A DNA stretch of 64,000 bases from Macrostomum hystrix (lineage: Eukaryota; Platyhelminthes; Macrostomidae), in assembly GCA_950097015.1 (NCBI GenBank), contig CATNEN010000009.1:932501-996500 (forward strand), read 5' to 3'. The translations under genes and the position numbers were made by a program. Below the pieces are notes generated by a model. The model was not told the origin of the DNA and did no database searches. It saw nothing but the letters and a program-made list of their open reading frames with translations. This document shows positions 29,011 to 41,549 of the stretch, in pieces. How positions within the stretch are numbered: the first letter of the stretch is position 1; the number at the start of each line of letters is the position of its first letter.

Positions 29011-30859
29011 CTACTTGAACAGCTCGCCGAACAGACCGCCCAGTCCGCTCTTCTTAGGCGAGTTGTTGACACTGGTTACCGTTCCGTGCTTGACCTGGGC
29101 GGCCGCTATGAATTCCTGGTAGTTGAGCTCGCGCTGCCGGATGAGGTCTTGCACCTCCTTGGTCTCTGTCTCCAGCTTCTGGCAAGCGGCCTGGTACTTC
29201 CTGACTGCCTCCATGTACTCGTCCTTGAACTTGGCCAGCTCCTCCTTCTTGGTGCGCAAGCTGGCCTCAACTGACTTGATCTGCTGCACCGGCTGACAGT
29301 TGGAGGGCTCGCCAACCAGCATGCGCAGCGAGTACTTCACGTCCTGCAGCCAGTTGTCACCGTACAGGCAGACCAGATGCTTGCCCGGCTGCAGGGTGAT
29401 GCTGTGAGCGGGCTCGTACATGTGCAGCAGGTAGAAGCTGATGGGCGTGTCCTTGTCCTCCTGCAGGCCAGTCAGCGAGCGGAAATGATAGATCGAGTAG
29501 AGCTAATGGGGAACTGGTGAGGATTCGTGGAACTGGTGAGGATTTGGGGAACTGGTGAGGATTTGGGGAACTGGTGAGGATTTGGGGAACTGGTGAGGAT
29601 TCGTGGAACTGGTGAGGATTCGTGGAACTGGTGAGGATTTGGGGAACTGGTGAGGATTTGGGGAACTGGTGAGGATTCGTGGAAGTGGTGAGGATTTGGG
29701 GAACTGGTGAGGATTTGGGGAACTGGTGAGGATTTGGGGAACTGGTGAGAATTTGGGGAACTGGTGAGGATTTGGGGATCTAATTAGAATGAGAATCTAA
29801 ATGAGGATGGGATCTAATGAGGATGGGATCTGATGAGGATTGGGGATCTGGTGGAGATAGGGTAGCTGAGGATTGGGGATCTGATAAGGATCTGGGTATC
29901 TGATGGGGATCAGGGCCCTGATTATTACTTCGGATATTCAATGAGGGATCTGAGCAAGACTTATAAAACTGATACTTTGTACACAAACACATTGTGTGAG
30001 CCTCACAATCAGCAAAAGACAATAACTAACATTACCTGAAGGAAGCGCAGCGGGAACAGTTCGGACAGGTGCATGCGGTCGAAGGGCACCAGAAACATGT
30101 CAGCGTGCGTCCCGGATGGCCGGCCGGCGCCGCTGCGGCAGGACTCCTCGATGGTGCGCACTTCGCCCTCCTTGTCGAACACCACGAGCTTGAACTTGGA
30201 GGAGGAGGCGCTGTGGGCCAGCAGCAGGACTCCGTTAGCTGCGGCAGCCTCGTCAACCGTCAGCCAGTAGAACCTGGCCGACTGGCGTTCCACGCGGTCC
30301 TCCACCTGCCTGCAAGATTGACAGAAAATGCTTAGCAAATACCATAGATAATACCTTCTGCCTACTGACAGTAGCGTGGTAAGCTACTTCAGCGTCAGCC
30401 AATCAAAAATCCGAACCTTCCGGGCACCAGCGTGGCGACCGTGTCCGGTGGCGTCTCGCCCGTCACCAACTGGCGCGCCTGCGACAAAACCTTCGGCGCA
30501 ATCTGGGTGGGTATCGGCACGCCGAGGCTGCTGAACAAAGCGCCGAAGACTCGCCCGAGGCCGCCGACCTCGTCCATGTTGACACCCTCGAAGTCCATAA
30601 GGTTGGTGCCTTCGCCGAGCTGGCGGCCGCGGTCATACTGGTGGCGCTTGTTGGGGTCGCTCAGCACGGCGTAGGCGATGCTGACCTCCTTGAAGCGTTC
30701 GGCAGCGGCCGGGTTTCCGGGGTTCTTGTCTGGATGCAGCCGGATGGCGAGCTTCCTGTAAGCGTTCTTGATCTCCGCCGCGCTGGCCGTCTTTTCAACA
30801 CCCAGCAGTTCATAGTAGTCCGCCCGCTTGCTGCCTCCATTGCTGCCCCCGCTGGCCAT
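29011..30859 (-). CDS. ARG1/dnj-16-type J-domain protein
   Basis: Exons 30859-30417, 30309-30036 and 29502-29011 join in phase to 402 codons of protein. The N-terminal J-domain ([23 protein letters not shown] in RLHPDKN, then [16 protein letters not shown]) would stimulate Hsp70 ATPase. Next comes [18 protein letters not shown] and [29 protein letters not shown] and [16 protein letters not shown]. The C-terminus is a coiled coil ([20 protein letters not shown]). This order and the overall length match plant ARG1/ARL proteins (about 410 aa) and nematode dnj-16. Plant ARG1 acts in membrane traffic during gravitropism; the animal role is unclear. Intron 2 is largely the 19-bp array. The ATG follows a TTCTTCTCGAATAG acceptor-like site and a CAG-rich 5' leader. 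Confidence 0.85.
29505..29775 (+). repeat. 19-bp minisatellite in J-protein intron 2
   Basis: About 14 copies of GGGGAACTGGTGAGGATTT (variant GATTCGTGG). The array starts within a few bases of the acceptor of exon 3. Confidence 0.95.
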
Positions 30860-30944
30860 CGCTGCTGCTGCTGTTGTTGCTTTTAACTTGCTATTCGAGA
30901 AGAAACTTAAGCCAACTGAAATTTAAGCAATTATAGTGATTTGA

Positions 30945-31090
30945 GTGTCGGACTCACAACTTGAAGCTCGTGGGTTCGATTCCCGACTCCACTGGAACTG
31001 TGTCATTTAGCATCTTGACAAACCACTTGGATAGCAGCATTAGCTGGGATAATTGATGGTGGGTGTGGCATCTCCCCAGTCAATAGTCAA
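30945..31090 (+). mobile_element. tRNA-derived SINE, family 2 (truncated)
   Basis: GTGTCGGACTCACAACTTGA and GTGGGTTCGATTCCCGAC form the tRNA-like head. The body continues to GATGGTGGGTGTGGCATCTC and CCCAGTCAATAG, then diverges, missing the 3' portion found in the other copies. Confidence 0.7.
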
Positions 31091-34000
31091 TTATTGTTAT
31101 TTATGAATTACAATTACAGCCATGAAAGCTAATAGACACTTGATAAAATCCCTTTAAAACTTTTCATGTCACAGAAAGCATTTTAAGTTTATTTATTCAA
31201 CCACTTTCATTTTACACTTACATTAGTTAGACTGTAGTATGTTGCTACTGCAGTCTAACTAATGAACTGCTTTCCAAGCTTGCTTAGGTTTGGAATTGTT
31301 ATTGGAGTTGAAGACAGTGAAGATGTCAGGCTGGTCTATATAAGGCTCTTTGTCCCAGGCAAGGTGAAAAGCACATTCTGCCTTTTTTGCAAACTAAAAA
31401 ATCACAACTATTGACAGCCAATTTGGCAAACAGCTACATCATACAATGACAACTGCATATTATAGTTAAATTGTTATTATCATAGCTACTGCTCTAGATA
31501 AATCAATAGCTATATTTTTAATTGGCTTTTTGTATTAGGAATATGCCTTAGTAAGCACCAAATAGCAATAACAATATAATACAACCAATAGTTCATTTGA
31601 TAGATTTAGAAATGCAACCACATAAAATTTGTCTAACTCATTGTAGTATCATGAAGATTGAAGAGTTAAATAAAAGAGATATTATTCATTAAAACTTAAT
31701 CTAGACCATTTTATTTTGTTTTTAGCTACCAAAAAGCCTATTATATGTATAACTAAAACAATTGTTCACAGGGGCACCACATATCAAGAGATTTTTTGTC
31801 TCAGTTTCATGGAAAGCTTTAAAACAATAATCAATAATTTTTTGATACTTCAAAATGTATATTTTGGTGGATAAGAAATGACTAAGTAAATAGTTTTAAT
31901 GAATACACTTAAACTATAATTGAACCTATGCGAACATTTGTAGTATTTCAAGCACATCAAATTTACAATTGATACTTTTTGTGATTGGTTGAGCAGTTTT
32001 ATTATAGCTTGTACTTAAAAATGTCACTTCTGACTTCTCATCTCAGATCTTGTACTCAACCAAATTTCAATTTCTGATGGTTCTAATTGCTAATAGCCAA
32101 TAGCCAGCAATAATAAACAAAAGCTACATAGTCTTGAACCATAAATAGTAACAGTAGGTTTGCTAAGCCATTTGCTATTTATTCAATTATGTAAATATGT
32201 ATATAAACAGATCAAATAGATTATTGTAAATGGGAAAATTGGACTTTAGGCTTGAACCATTGTATTGGATTTTCTTGCCTCAGATACTTGTCTAAGTCAG
32301 TTTTTCAGTGTCTACTGTATACTATATTTGCATTTTACCTGTTTATTCAAATAAATAATATATTTAACTGGAACAATAATGTTCCTTTTAGAAGCTTCTT
32401 GGTATATCATTTACCGTATTTGAAGGCTACATAGAGCCATATAGGAGTTTAAGTGATGTCACATTCATTAGAACAGCAATCAGGCTTTCACAATGAAACA
32501 ACCATGCTGTACTGGCTTCATAATTACTATAGCTAATGTTGGCATTCCTTCAGTTTATGATCATTTTTTCACCCATATTTCGGTTTATGATCCCCATGTA
32601 TTTTTCCAATTCAGTAATCATGGCCTGCTTGAAAGAAGCAAAAATTGAGAAACCAGGATTATTTGTTACACTAAAACCCCCTACCTTCGTTACACAATCA
32701 TTTACATGTATTTCTGCCATTTAAATGATCATAATCTGAAGTGGATATATAGGATCCTCTTCATGGAACAGTTCTGAAACAAGTTCTGTAACAAGCAACT
32801 CTTTCAATTTGATGAATGTACGCGAATGAGCAGATCTCTTTGCATTGTTTCATTCTGGTTGGCATTTGATCGTTTGACAACAAAAAAATAAAAAGGCTTG
32901 GAGTGATTTTCAGTGCTGGTTTAAAATATGATTAAAACATGAATTTCTTACTCTTGTGTATCTTTCTTATGGGGATCGTCACCAATTTCAGGGATTGTAA
33001 ACCAAAGGAATGCTGCCAATGTCTATGATAACAAGGCCTGACTAATGCCTACCCACTAGCAAACAAATAACCAATGCGCTGACTCTACCACCATGGGGGC
33101 TTGGGCCATGTTAAACATAACTATAGTACCTGGTAAATTTCATTTATGTAAATAAACAAATGAAAAAGACAGTTGGCATTGAAAACAGACTCAGACAAGT
33201 GAAAAAATGAGAATACAATTTCTCTGCTAAAAAATCTTTTCAACAGAAAAATACAGAAAAAAAATGATAAAGATTCTGTTTCTACTCTTTGACTGTCTTT
33301 CTAAACAAGGATCATATAATGAAAGTGTTTAAAAACTGGGATAGTAGAATGAAAGAATGTCAATATCACATATGTTAGGGCCTATATCTATTAGCTAATT
33401 GTTGCTAGGGGCTTAATAATACTATATAAAAGTAATAGTAATTTATTCTCCAAGACATTGACTAATTATAATAAATAAAGTTAGGTCTAGTCTAGTTAAT
33501 TTGCAATTATTTGGAAGCAATTTCAAAACTAAAGGTTATTCTAAAAATTGACCTTGAATAGAGAATAAGGCAAGAGGCCATAATAATTGGTGCTTAATTT
33601 CCCACCCTAGGCTACAGACTACTGAACTACTTGCCCACTTGATTCCTGAAGATTACAGTCACAAAAGTAGTAGTAGTAGATTGTTTGGCTCTAGCCAAAA
33701 AAGAAATTGACGTCAGAATTTAAATTTTGGAATGAATTCATCGTTTAAAACGAAAAAGGCGAATAGAGTTTATTAAGTGATTATGCTCAAGCACTTGTAG
33801 AATACGTGTCGTTTAAAATGTTATATGTATTATTTTATCAGTTCACTATTTCAGTTATTAATAACCTTGGCTACTTTTTAATTGTAGCTAATTTTGTTTG
33901 CACAGTTGACTTAATTGCCTTTAAATTTTAACGCTATGCACCATTTAAATAACTTTTCTTTACATTGAAATTATAAAGCAAGCACTCTCTCATTATCTCA

Positions 34001-35341
34001 TTACTCTCTATAAAGCAAGCACATCTCAAGTCTTACATTTATAATTTTTCTATATTTACCGTTCTATGCAAGTCTCTGATTTTAATGAACGCTAAAAAGT
34101 ATGTACAGCTGCTTACTATTGCCCGATTTTTTTAAACATGTCTTTTGGGACCCACTGAAAGTTGTGCGGGGGTTAAATTGTATACTTTTACCCTTCTCCA
34201 GACCTCAAAATATGTATTTTGTGTAGTAAACATAAGTAAGTTTAAAGATTAAATTTCCAGGTAAAAAAGAATTTTGAGCTCTAGGCTTGTAAATAACTAA
34301 ACTATCAAACACAATGCAGATGAAAAATGTAAGATTAATATATAGAAAGATTTCCATTTGCTGGAGTAGACCCACTTATAAAATTGCAATATAATTGTAC
34401 TTCAAACTTAACAAAATGTGCGAAAGTTCAAAAGTTTAGAAAGTGCAAGGACATATAGACGCAGTTAAAAGCAAAAAGAGCTCAATTTCGAATGACTCAT
34501 AAAAGAATTAGCTTTAGGGTTTATTGTACACAGTGCAATAGATAATGATGGACTCCAATCTTTATCGAATACAATTGCTGAATCGGCTATGACAAATTTG
34601 CAATATATAATGCTAATAAATAATTAATGTACATAACATTGTTAAAATGATTAACAACAAGCATACAACAGGCATAAAAAGCTACAAAACAAATACACCA
34701 AACAAACAAGTTGCTAGCAGCTAGCATTGCACTAGCAATAAAAGCGAGTGCTTATCAGACACAACATGTGACAGCATGTGTAGGTATCGGGAACAACAGA
34801 CTGAGTCTAACTGCATCAGAGGTCAAGGGAATACAAAATGAAGTTGGGCTGACTAGAATGACAACACAGGAACGAGATTCAAAACGATACAACGGAGCAA
34901 ACAAAAGCAAGACGCTAACAATGGGATAACGGCAAACGCGTAGCAGCTGGGCTGCGGAATACATCGGCGGTGGCATGCGAGTTAAAAACAAAGGGCTCAC
35001 AATCAGGCAGATGCCAGACAATCAGCTGTGAATAAAAAGTTCATGCAAAATACACTACTAGTCAGTAGCCAGAACAGATTGCATGCGGTACAAATAAGAT
35101 AAAAACCGATGAATCATGACGCAGATTAAAATTGTTTAAAAGTTCTTTGTGCAGACGATCTGAAGCGGCTGCCCTGAATTGCTTTACAGAAATTAGCCTG
35201 TTGATATCAGCGAAATTTGTTTCTAAAATTAACTAAAGAATAGATGGTTTTATACAGCAGAAGTGGCATGAAGCCTCCCTGTACTCAGCTTGCAGAAGGC
35301 ATTGTTTAATTATCTACTAGAAGGGCGGCTCAGTTCATTTC
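31091..35341. other. AT-rich gene-poor region of about 4.2 kb
   Basis: I found no long conserved ORF, RNA gene or tandem array. Composition is uniformly AT-rich in contrast to the GC-rich exons around it. It contains a 17-bp inverted repeat at 31222-31263. It probably includes the NF-YC 3' UTR at its right end. Confidence 0.5.
31222..31263. repeat. Short perfect-type hairpin (17-bp arms)
   Basis: ATTAGTTAGACTGTAGT and its reverse complement (one mismatch) are separated by 8 bases. The stem is too short for a typical animal miRNA precursor. Confidence 0.6.
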
Positions 35342-36768
35342 TCAGGTTGGCGGTGAAGCCTCCGCCTCTTCGGCTGAGGTCTCGGCAACAGTTGCTGCGG
35401 GAGCTTCGGAACCATCGGCCATGGGGGCGGCCGGGGCTTCGACCAATTGGGAGCTGTCGGCGGCAACGGCAGTATCGGCGGCGGAGGCGACGACGGTTTC
35501 AACAGCCTCGGCGTAGCCTTGCTCATCCTGTTGAGCGATGATCGGCTTGACGTCCATCACCAGGGCGTCGGAGTCGACCGCACACGCGCCCTGCTGCTCC
35601 AGGGGCTCCTCCAGCTGCTGCTGCTGCTGCTGCTCCTGCGCGGCCAGAATGGCGGCGGTGTCATCATCCGTCGAGTTGTTGAAGAAGATCTGCACGGCCT
35701 GGCCGTTGGCCGGCCCGGCAGCGCTGACGGGCAGCTGGATGACGTACTGCACCGGAGCCGCCACGGCCGCCTCTGACGGCTGCACCTGCTGTGTCAGGTG
35801 CGCCTGCTGGTCGGCGACGGCCGTCACAGACGAGGACTGGCGAGTGATTTAAGAGGGGGTTCTTTCAGTCATGAGCTGCTGCACAATGAGCTGCCCACAG
35901 TCAGCAATGGGGGATCTCTATGGGATGTGATCTGAGGGATCAGAGAAGGGATGTGATCTGAGGGATCAGAGAAGGGATGTGATCTGAGGGATCAGAGAAG
36001 GGATGCGATCTGAGGGATCAGAGAAGGGATGCGATCTGAGGGATCAGAGAAGGGATGCGATCTGAGGGATCAGAGAAGGGATGCGATCTGAGGGATCAGA
36101 GAAGGGATGCGATCTGAGGGATCAGAGAAGGGATGTGATCTGAGGGATCAGAGAAGGGATGTGATCTGAGGAATCAGAGAGGGGATGTGATCTGAGGGAT
36201 CAGAGAAGGGATATGAGCTGAGGGATCAGCGAAGGGATATGAGCTGAGGGATCAGAGAAGGGATGTGATCTGAGGGATCAGAGAAGGGATGTGATCTGAG
36301 GGATCAGAGAGGAAAATGCTCCTTTCAGCTCACCTGTTTGCCACCCTCGGTGTGCCCAGCAGGCCGCATCTCCTCTCGCGGCACAATGTCGATGAGGAAG
36401 TCGAACTGGTCGGTGTCGGGGTCGCCGACGCTCATGGCGATGTCGTTTCGCTGCAGGGTGCGCCGGCGGGCTCGCTCGGTGTGCGCCCAGGCACGGATGG
36501 TAAGCTCGCGGATGAAGATCTCGGCAGCCTTGGAGAACAGCAGCGGCGCCTCAGCCGCGATCATCATCCCTTTGACATCGTCGTCCAGCTTCATGATCTT
36601 CTTGATGCGCGCCAGTGGCAGCTCGGCATTCTTGAAGGCGGACAGCTCGGCCGGCATGGACTCGATGGCGCGCAGCTCCTGGTTCCAAAACAGCATCACG
36701 CGGGCTTCGATCTCGCTGCGGGCCATGTCGCTGGCGCTGGCGCGGGCGCCTGAAGTCTGCTGATGCTG
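35342..36768 (-). CDS. NFYC: Nuclear transcription factor Y subunit gamma (NF-YC)
   Basis: NF-YC pairs with NF-YB through histone folds and, with NF-YA, binds CCAAT boxes. Exon 1 (36768 or ATG 36726 to 36334) holds the full histone fold: ELPLARIKKIMKLDDDVKGM, FSKAAEIFIRELTIRAWAHT, RRTLQRNDIAMSV and FDFLIDIVPREE. One unusual insertion (VGDPDTD) precedes QFDFLID. Exon 2 (35836-35342) is a Gln/Glu/Ala-rich activation region with EQQQQQQLEE and ends EAEASPPT. The ATG product is 295 aa. An acceptor CCTATTCAG lies 42 nt before the ATG, in frame without stops. The intron carries a 26-bp array, and a 25-bp array lies 80 bp upstream of the first exon. Confidence 0.92.
35945..36310 (+). repeat. 26-bp minisatellite in the NF-YC intron
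   Basis: About 14 copies of GGGATGTGATCTGAGGGATC plus AGAGAA, with TGTGAT/TGCGAT/TATGAG variants grouped in blocks. It ends about 25 bp from the exon 1 donor. Confidence 0.95.
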
Positions 36769-36844
36769 CTGAATAGGAGAGGAGTCGGCTTTGCTGAGCG
36801 ACCACCTTCATCCAATCAGGCCGTTGAGGCCATTCATCCAACTA

Positions 36845-37115
36845 GTTGAGACACTTTATTCAATAAGAGGTTGAGACCCTTTATCTTAATCAGAGGTTGA
36901 GACCCTTGATCTTAATCAGAGGTTGAGACCCTTTATCCAATCAGAGGTTGAGACCCTTTATCCAATCAGAGGTTGAGACCCTTAATCTAATCAGGGGTTG
37001 AGACCCTTTATCCAATCAGAGGTTGACACCCTTTATCTAATCAGAGGTTGAGACCCTTTATCTAATCAGAGGTTGAGACCAGTTTATCCAATCAGAGGTT
37101 CAGACCCTTTATAAA
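36845..37115 (+). repeat. 25-bp minisatellite upstream of NF-YC
   Basis: About 11 copies of CAGAGGTTGAGACCCTTTAT plus CCAAT. Each unit contains CCAAT on the plus strand (ATTGG on the minus strand), the NF-Y recognition core. Confidence 0.9.
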
Positions 37116-37637
37116 ATAAGAATGTTTCATCCAATTAAGGAAGCTTAAAAAAGAACTATTAAGCAATTAAGGTGCTTCAAACTGTGCCGCTAATCTCACT
37201 ACATTAAAGGCAGAAAGGCATTTGTGTGGGCATAAAATCGATTGAAGTAGCCGATTGAAGCAGTAAAGTCAGGTGTTAGTACAGCAGTTATAACGGCAGA
37301 CAATACTGTGCACCTGCTTTGCCCACTATGTGGCTGGCGGCGCAGGCAATCTTATATTTAGACAAATGCGACAGAGAAATTAAGATTTGCTATGATCAAG
37401 CTATCATGCTATGAACAATGAGCTCAGTAATTATACAGTGGATAAGCCAAAAGTATGCTAGGTTCTAGTGCAAACAATATGGCGGGATGGCATGTTCAGC
37501 AATCAGTTCATTGAAAATATCAGGTAGACTAAGTGAGTAAACGGCGAGCATAACAATGCCTCGTCATCTAATTAGGGCCTTCTAAAACGGCACGGCACAA
37601 TGGGCAAAATAAAATATCGAGAAGCAAACGCTGGCGC
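37116..37637. other. Spacer between NF-YC and LYRM7
   Basis: Unique sequence including the LYRM7 3' UTR. No clear poly(A) signal or other gene was seen. Confidence 0.4.
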
Positions 37638-38012
37638 CTATGCCGCTCCGCCGCATCCGCCGCTTCGGCCACCTCCGCCAGTCGCCTCCTTGGCGGCGTG
37701 GCTGGCCGGCGTGGGAGTCGGCGAGTCCTCCAGGTAGGTCTGGTCGCCCAGCTGAACGCGGAATGCCTCGGCCTCAGACTGGCGGGTAGCCCGGACAACA
37801 TGGGTTCGCAGCATGGCGGCGCAGTCGCGGGCGATAACCAGCTGCTTGGATATCGCTGCCGGATCCGATAGGTTGCGCTGCTCACGGAAGCCGGCCCGAA
37901 TCCTGTCGCCGACAACGCCAAGCGCGTAGGCGTCGCCAGCGAAGGTGGCTTGAGCAGCCCGGTGTAGCGCTTTGTAGGCCTGCAGCACCGCCCGGCTCTG
38001 CTGACTGGCCAT
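37638..38012 (-). CDS. LYRM7: LYR-motif complex III assembly factor (LYRM7/MZM1)
   Basis: This 124-aa frame starts MASQQSRAVLQAYKALHRAA, with the LYR-type motif as AYKALHR, continues GDAYALGVVGDRIRAGFREQ and ISKQLVIARDCAAMLRTHVV, and ends in a Gly/Ser-rich tail. In LYRM7/MZM1 these features mark a mitochondrial matrix chaperone that holds the Rieske iron-sulfur protein for insertion into complex III. Length fits the family (about 104-123 aa). An acceptor CTCCGTTGCAG lies at phase 0 upstream and the frame from there to the ATG is open, so an AUG-bearing spliced leader would add seven residues. Confidence 0.75.
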   Translation of the reverse strand: MASQQSRAVLQAYKALHRAAQATFAGDAYALGVVGDRIRAGFREQRNLSDPAAISKQLVIARDCAAMLRTHVVRATRQSEAEAFRVQLGDQTYLEDSPTPTPASHAAKEATGGGGRSGGCGGAA

Positions 38013-38040
38013 GCCGACTGTGGCTGCTGACTGCAACGGA

Positions 38041-38110
38041 GTTCGCGGCGGTTAGAGCCATCTTCTGACAGAGAGGTTCGGGAGTTCGAATCTCATCTCC
38101 AGGTGATATC
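38041..38110 (+). mobile_element. tRNA-like fragment, possible SINE head
   Basis: GCGGTTAGAGCCATCTTCTG and GGGAGTTCGAATCTCATCTC imitate A and B boxes. No cloverleaf can be drawn and no body shared with the other SINEs follows. Confidence 0.35.
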
Positions 38111-41102
38111 ATTGCAATAGTACAAGAGTAAAGATGCTTTACTACCCATTGTTTTAGTTTACCGATGGCTTAGCACAAGGTCCAACCATTTTTCATGCAT
38201 GGACAGATAATTGGGGTGTTCATCTCATGGCTTTTCAATCAATGAACCGCAGGGACTCAAAAACCACAGGAAAGTAGTGCAGCAAATAGGTTACCACATT
38301 CCTACATATACTTATAATTAACAGCATAATTTGAATTTGAGTTAAAAAGTTGTAAGTTTTACCAGTCTCATTTAACAATGCTAACAGGAAGTCCACTTAA
38401 CAAATCAAAGTAGAAGCAACACTACTACCAAATACACTACCAAGAAATTCTTTGAAATATATAATATACATTCTAAGAGACTAGTTAAAAAAACTATTGA
38501 AATTACTTAGACATTATATAAAAATACCACTGTAAACAACTTTCTTAGGATATTAGAAATTAGAACTACCACAACTGGTGGCATCATTAGGATAAAAACA
38601 TTACAAAGAAGTTAGGCCTACAACAACTTTATTGGCATCGTGAAGATTAAGTTAGAGTAGTAATTAACCCTAGGACAACTTAGGTGACATCATATACTTA
38701 GAGTAATAATTAAAGAGAAAAGAACTAGAACAACTTTGGTGGAATCAGTGAGATTTAAACATATTTAAGGTCATTCAGAAGCCAATATAAAGTCTATAAA
38801 GAGACTAATAAAATAATACCCCTACAACAAATGGCCAAAAATATACCAAAAAGAACAAACTGGTACCAAAATGCATGGCACTCACATTCTAGCATACGTC
38901 CAACATGATCTTGAGTATAATAGCAAACAATAGTTTTAAAATTGTGGTAGGCCTACCTGAATATGCCTTTAAAACATAAAACTAACAGCTAACAACAAGC
39001 TTATAAGAACTAACTTTGAAACTATTTTTTATTGCTTTGACTGATTAAAATAGAACATCACAATAACAGCTAGAGTATCTTAGTGATAAAAAATATCAGC
39101 AAAAATGCACTTATTGATAAAGTGGCAGCTGTAGAAATTATTGGCATTACAACTCCCCAGCTGGCTCCTCTGAAGCTAACTGTTTTATATAAAAAAACAA
39201 ATTTGTTTGATAAGCTAAGCCTATCAAACATTAAGGACAAATGACTTTGCATTCAATACAAAAAATGAATATATAATATTTAAAAAGCACTGTTGAAAAA
39301 ATTTTTAGATGACAACAAAAATATTATATATTATAGGCCTAATCGGGTACCAATCACTTTGGCGACAAGTCACTTCAGTGACACTCATTTTGGCAACAAG
39401 TCATTTTGGCAAATTGAATTGGGTGACAAGCTTTGATCACTTAGGTGACAATTAATTATCAGGTAATAATTATACCCAACTTGATCATAAAAAACAATGC
39501 TGATAAAATATTTGCTTTTTATATTTAATATTTTATATTAAAAGTTTTATTTAAAAACTTTTTGCATAGTTGATCATGCACATAGTTTCAGATCACACTG
39601 AAACTCTAGGAACAGTTCACCTGATTTGTGCTGGTAATTAAATGGTCAACAAGTGATCCTTTTGTCGCCTAAGTGATCAAAACTTGTCCCCGAAGTCAAT
39701 TTGCCAAAATGACTTTTTGCCAAAATGACTGTTGCCGAAGTGATTTGTGGCCCAAGTAATCATAATTGGCCTATTCTCAACTGATTACTTGAATTCTTGA
39801 GATGACAACATACTAAAAATTGATAGTACACTTGGTTAGGTAGGCACTAGTCTAGTACAAAAAAGTGAAAATTTTACTAAGTGAATTTTTACTAACTGCC
39901 CATGCCAGTATACTAAAGTTCCAGATGGATAGGCTAATTTCATTAAAAAATCACTTATTTTATATCGAAAAAAAATTTTTTACATTTATAAAGCACTCAT
40001 AACATAGTATATTCATTCAATATTAAATTAAAAATAAAGTAGTTAAAATTTTTAGTAAAATTAAGAATTGTATTTTAATATTTGAAAGATTGTCAGCACA
40101 GCACTGTCAGCACAATGTCACTCAGCAGTAGGTCGAAATTTATACTCAGTAAAAGCATAAGCAACGTATAAGCAACGCTAGACCTTAAGCCTTAATGCTC
40201 GTGGGTTTAAGCACGAGGTCGAGCCGTTTTCAACACGGCCACAAATTCTTAAAATTTTAATGTCATTAAATATTAAATACAAAATTTCCATGAAAATTGA
40301 AAACTACAATTGTAACTTAAACTAGGAATTGCGATCATAGAATTCTTGAAATATTTTTACTTCAGTAAAGCCAATTATAAAAAAGCGAAAGGAAAATGTA
40401 ATACTTATTAATAAATATCGCAATATTTCAATCCATATTCTATAAAAAAAGTCGTTGCACTAAGCTTTTCAAATAATCTCAGTGTCGAAAAACATTACGT
40501 CGTAAAAAACGATTTTTACTTGTTCGCCCACGCGAAGTCTGAATGTCACCAACCGAAATGTATCTGACTATTCTGAGTGTATAATAGTACTTGTAATGTT
40601 ATTATTAGTCTCACAAATGCAAAAATATGCGAATGAAACATTTTTGTTACAATTAACTATCTAATATAAATATCCTGATTTTTTCAGGGGCTGTCTCATA
40701 ATTTTCCGTCTTCAATTCAAGACAAATTTGATTCCCTCGACCTCTGAGAACATCGCGCACACCGATCGATTATACGGCTTCTTTTAAGACAGTGTACACA
40801 ATATGCGCCTGTTCGTGTTGGCCCACTTAACCTTACACAATGATTGCATAGTGTCCTTTTGTAGCATAATTGTAGGTAGCAGTTTAAACAGGTCAGCCAG
40901 ACAATTGGCTGACAGCCAGACAGCCAGACAGCCAGGCGGTAGTAATTAGTGACAGCGCCTGAAGCCGAAACGGCATGGCCTGGTTTAGGGCCCTGTCAAA
41001 CACCATCGCCATGAGGTTAGATGCCCATGATCAACTACAGACCCCGAGTCACATCTCTTTTATCAAGGGATTTAAGGAGAGTTTATCGTCTAAGCAAAGT
41101 GG
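38111..41102. other. AT-rich gene-poor region
   Basis: Apart from the foldback element at 39334-39775 I see no gene or array. Short GACAGCCA repeats occur near 40905-40940. Confidence 0.5.
39334..39775. mobile_element. Foldback/TIR element, about 440 bp
   Basis: Two arms of about 130 bp are inverted copies. The left arm begins ATAGGCCTAAT and contains CAATCACTTTGGCGACAAG, TCATTTTGGCAAATTGA and TTTGATCACTTAGG. The right arm reads the same order on the other strand (AATAGGCCAATTATG, ATCACTTCGGCAACAG, GTCATTTTGGCAAATTGA, TTTTGATCACTTAGG). Each arm is itself a set of short TCACTTNGGCNACAA-like repeats. The middle, about 150 bp, is AT-rich and non-coding. No target duplication was established. 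Confidence 0.75.
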
Positions 41103-41549
41103 TTAGCAGTGAAGACCCAGCTGCACTAAGAGGCCCAGCGTGGCCCAGGCGGTGACGCAGTTGCCGAACAGGCCGTCAAGAGTGGCAGCAGCAGGCCGGT
41201 CACCCACACAGTAGGCGGTTGCTGATTGGACAGAGGATCTGCCTATTGCAGTGATGTGAATTCCGGAATGTTGAGAAAGGGATGCAAAATAAAACAGCTG
41301 TGACCTACAGACCATCAGCACACACAATTTCTTGGCTTCAGTTTACAATATTTCTCAGTTTTTAGAAGCTGTTTTTCATAGAAATTTAGTGGGAAAAATT
41401 TATTTTACTTGTTGCTTTAACGTAGTTAAACTAAAGCAGAATTAGGCTTTTGGTGCATTACAATGATTGACCCATCATCGTGGAGCAGCTATTCCTCACC
41501 CCGAAGACCAGAAGCCGGACATTTCATCCTAGCAGCAAATAATCTCAAC
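41103..41549. other. Spacer with an unassigned minus-strand ORF
   Basis: The minus-strand frame ending at 41103 (LDGLFGNCVTAWATLGLLVQ, then LGLHC) is preceded by an acceptor-like TGCAATAG near 41258. It may be a terminal exon, but I cannot assign it. Confidence 0.25.

Noticed and set aside
31222-31263. microRNA precursor
   Set aside because: Stem of 17 bp with an 8-nt loop is shorter than an animal pre-miRNA, and flanks do not extend the pairing.
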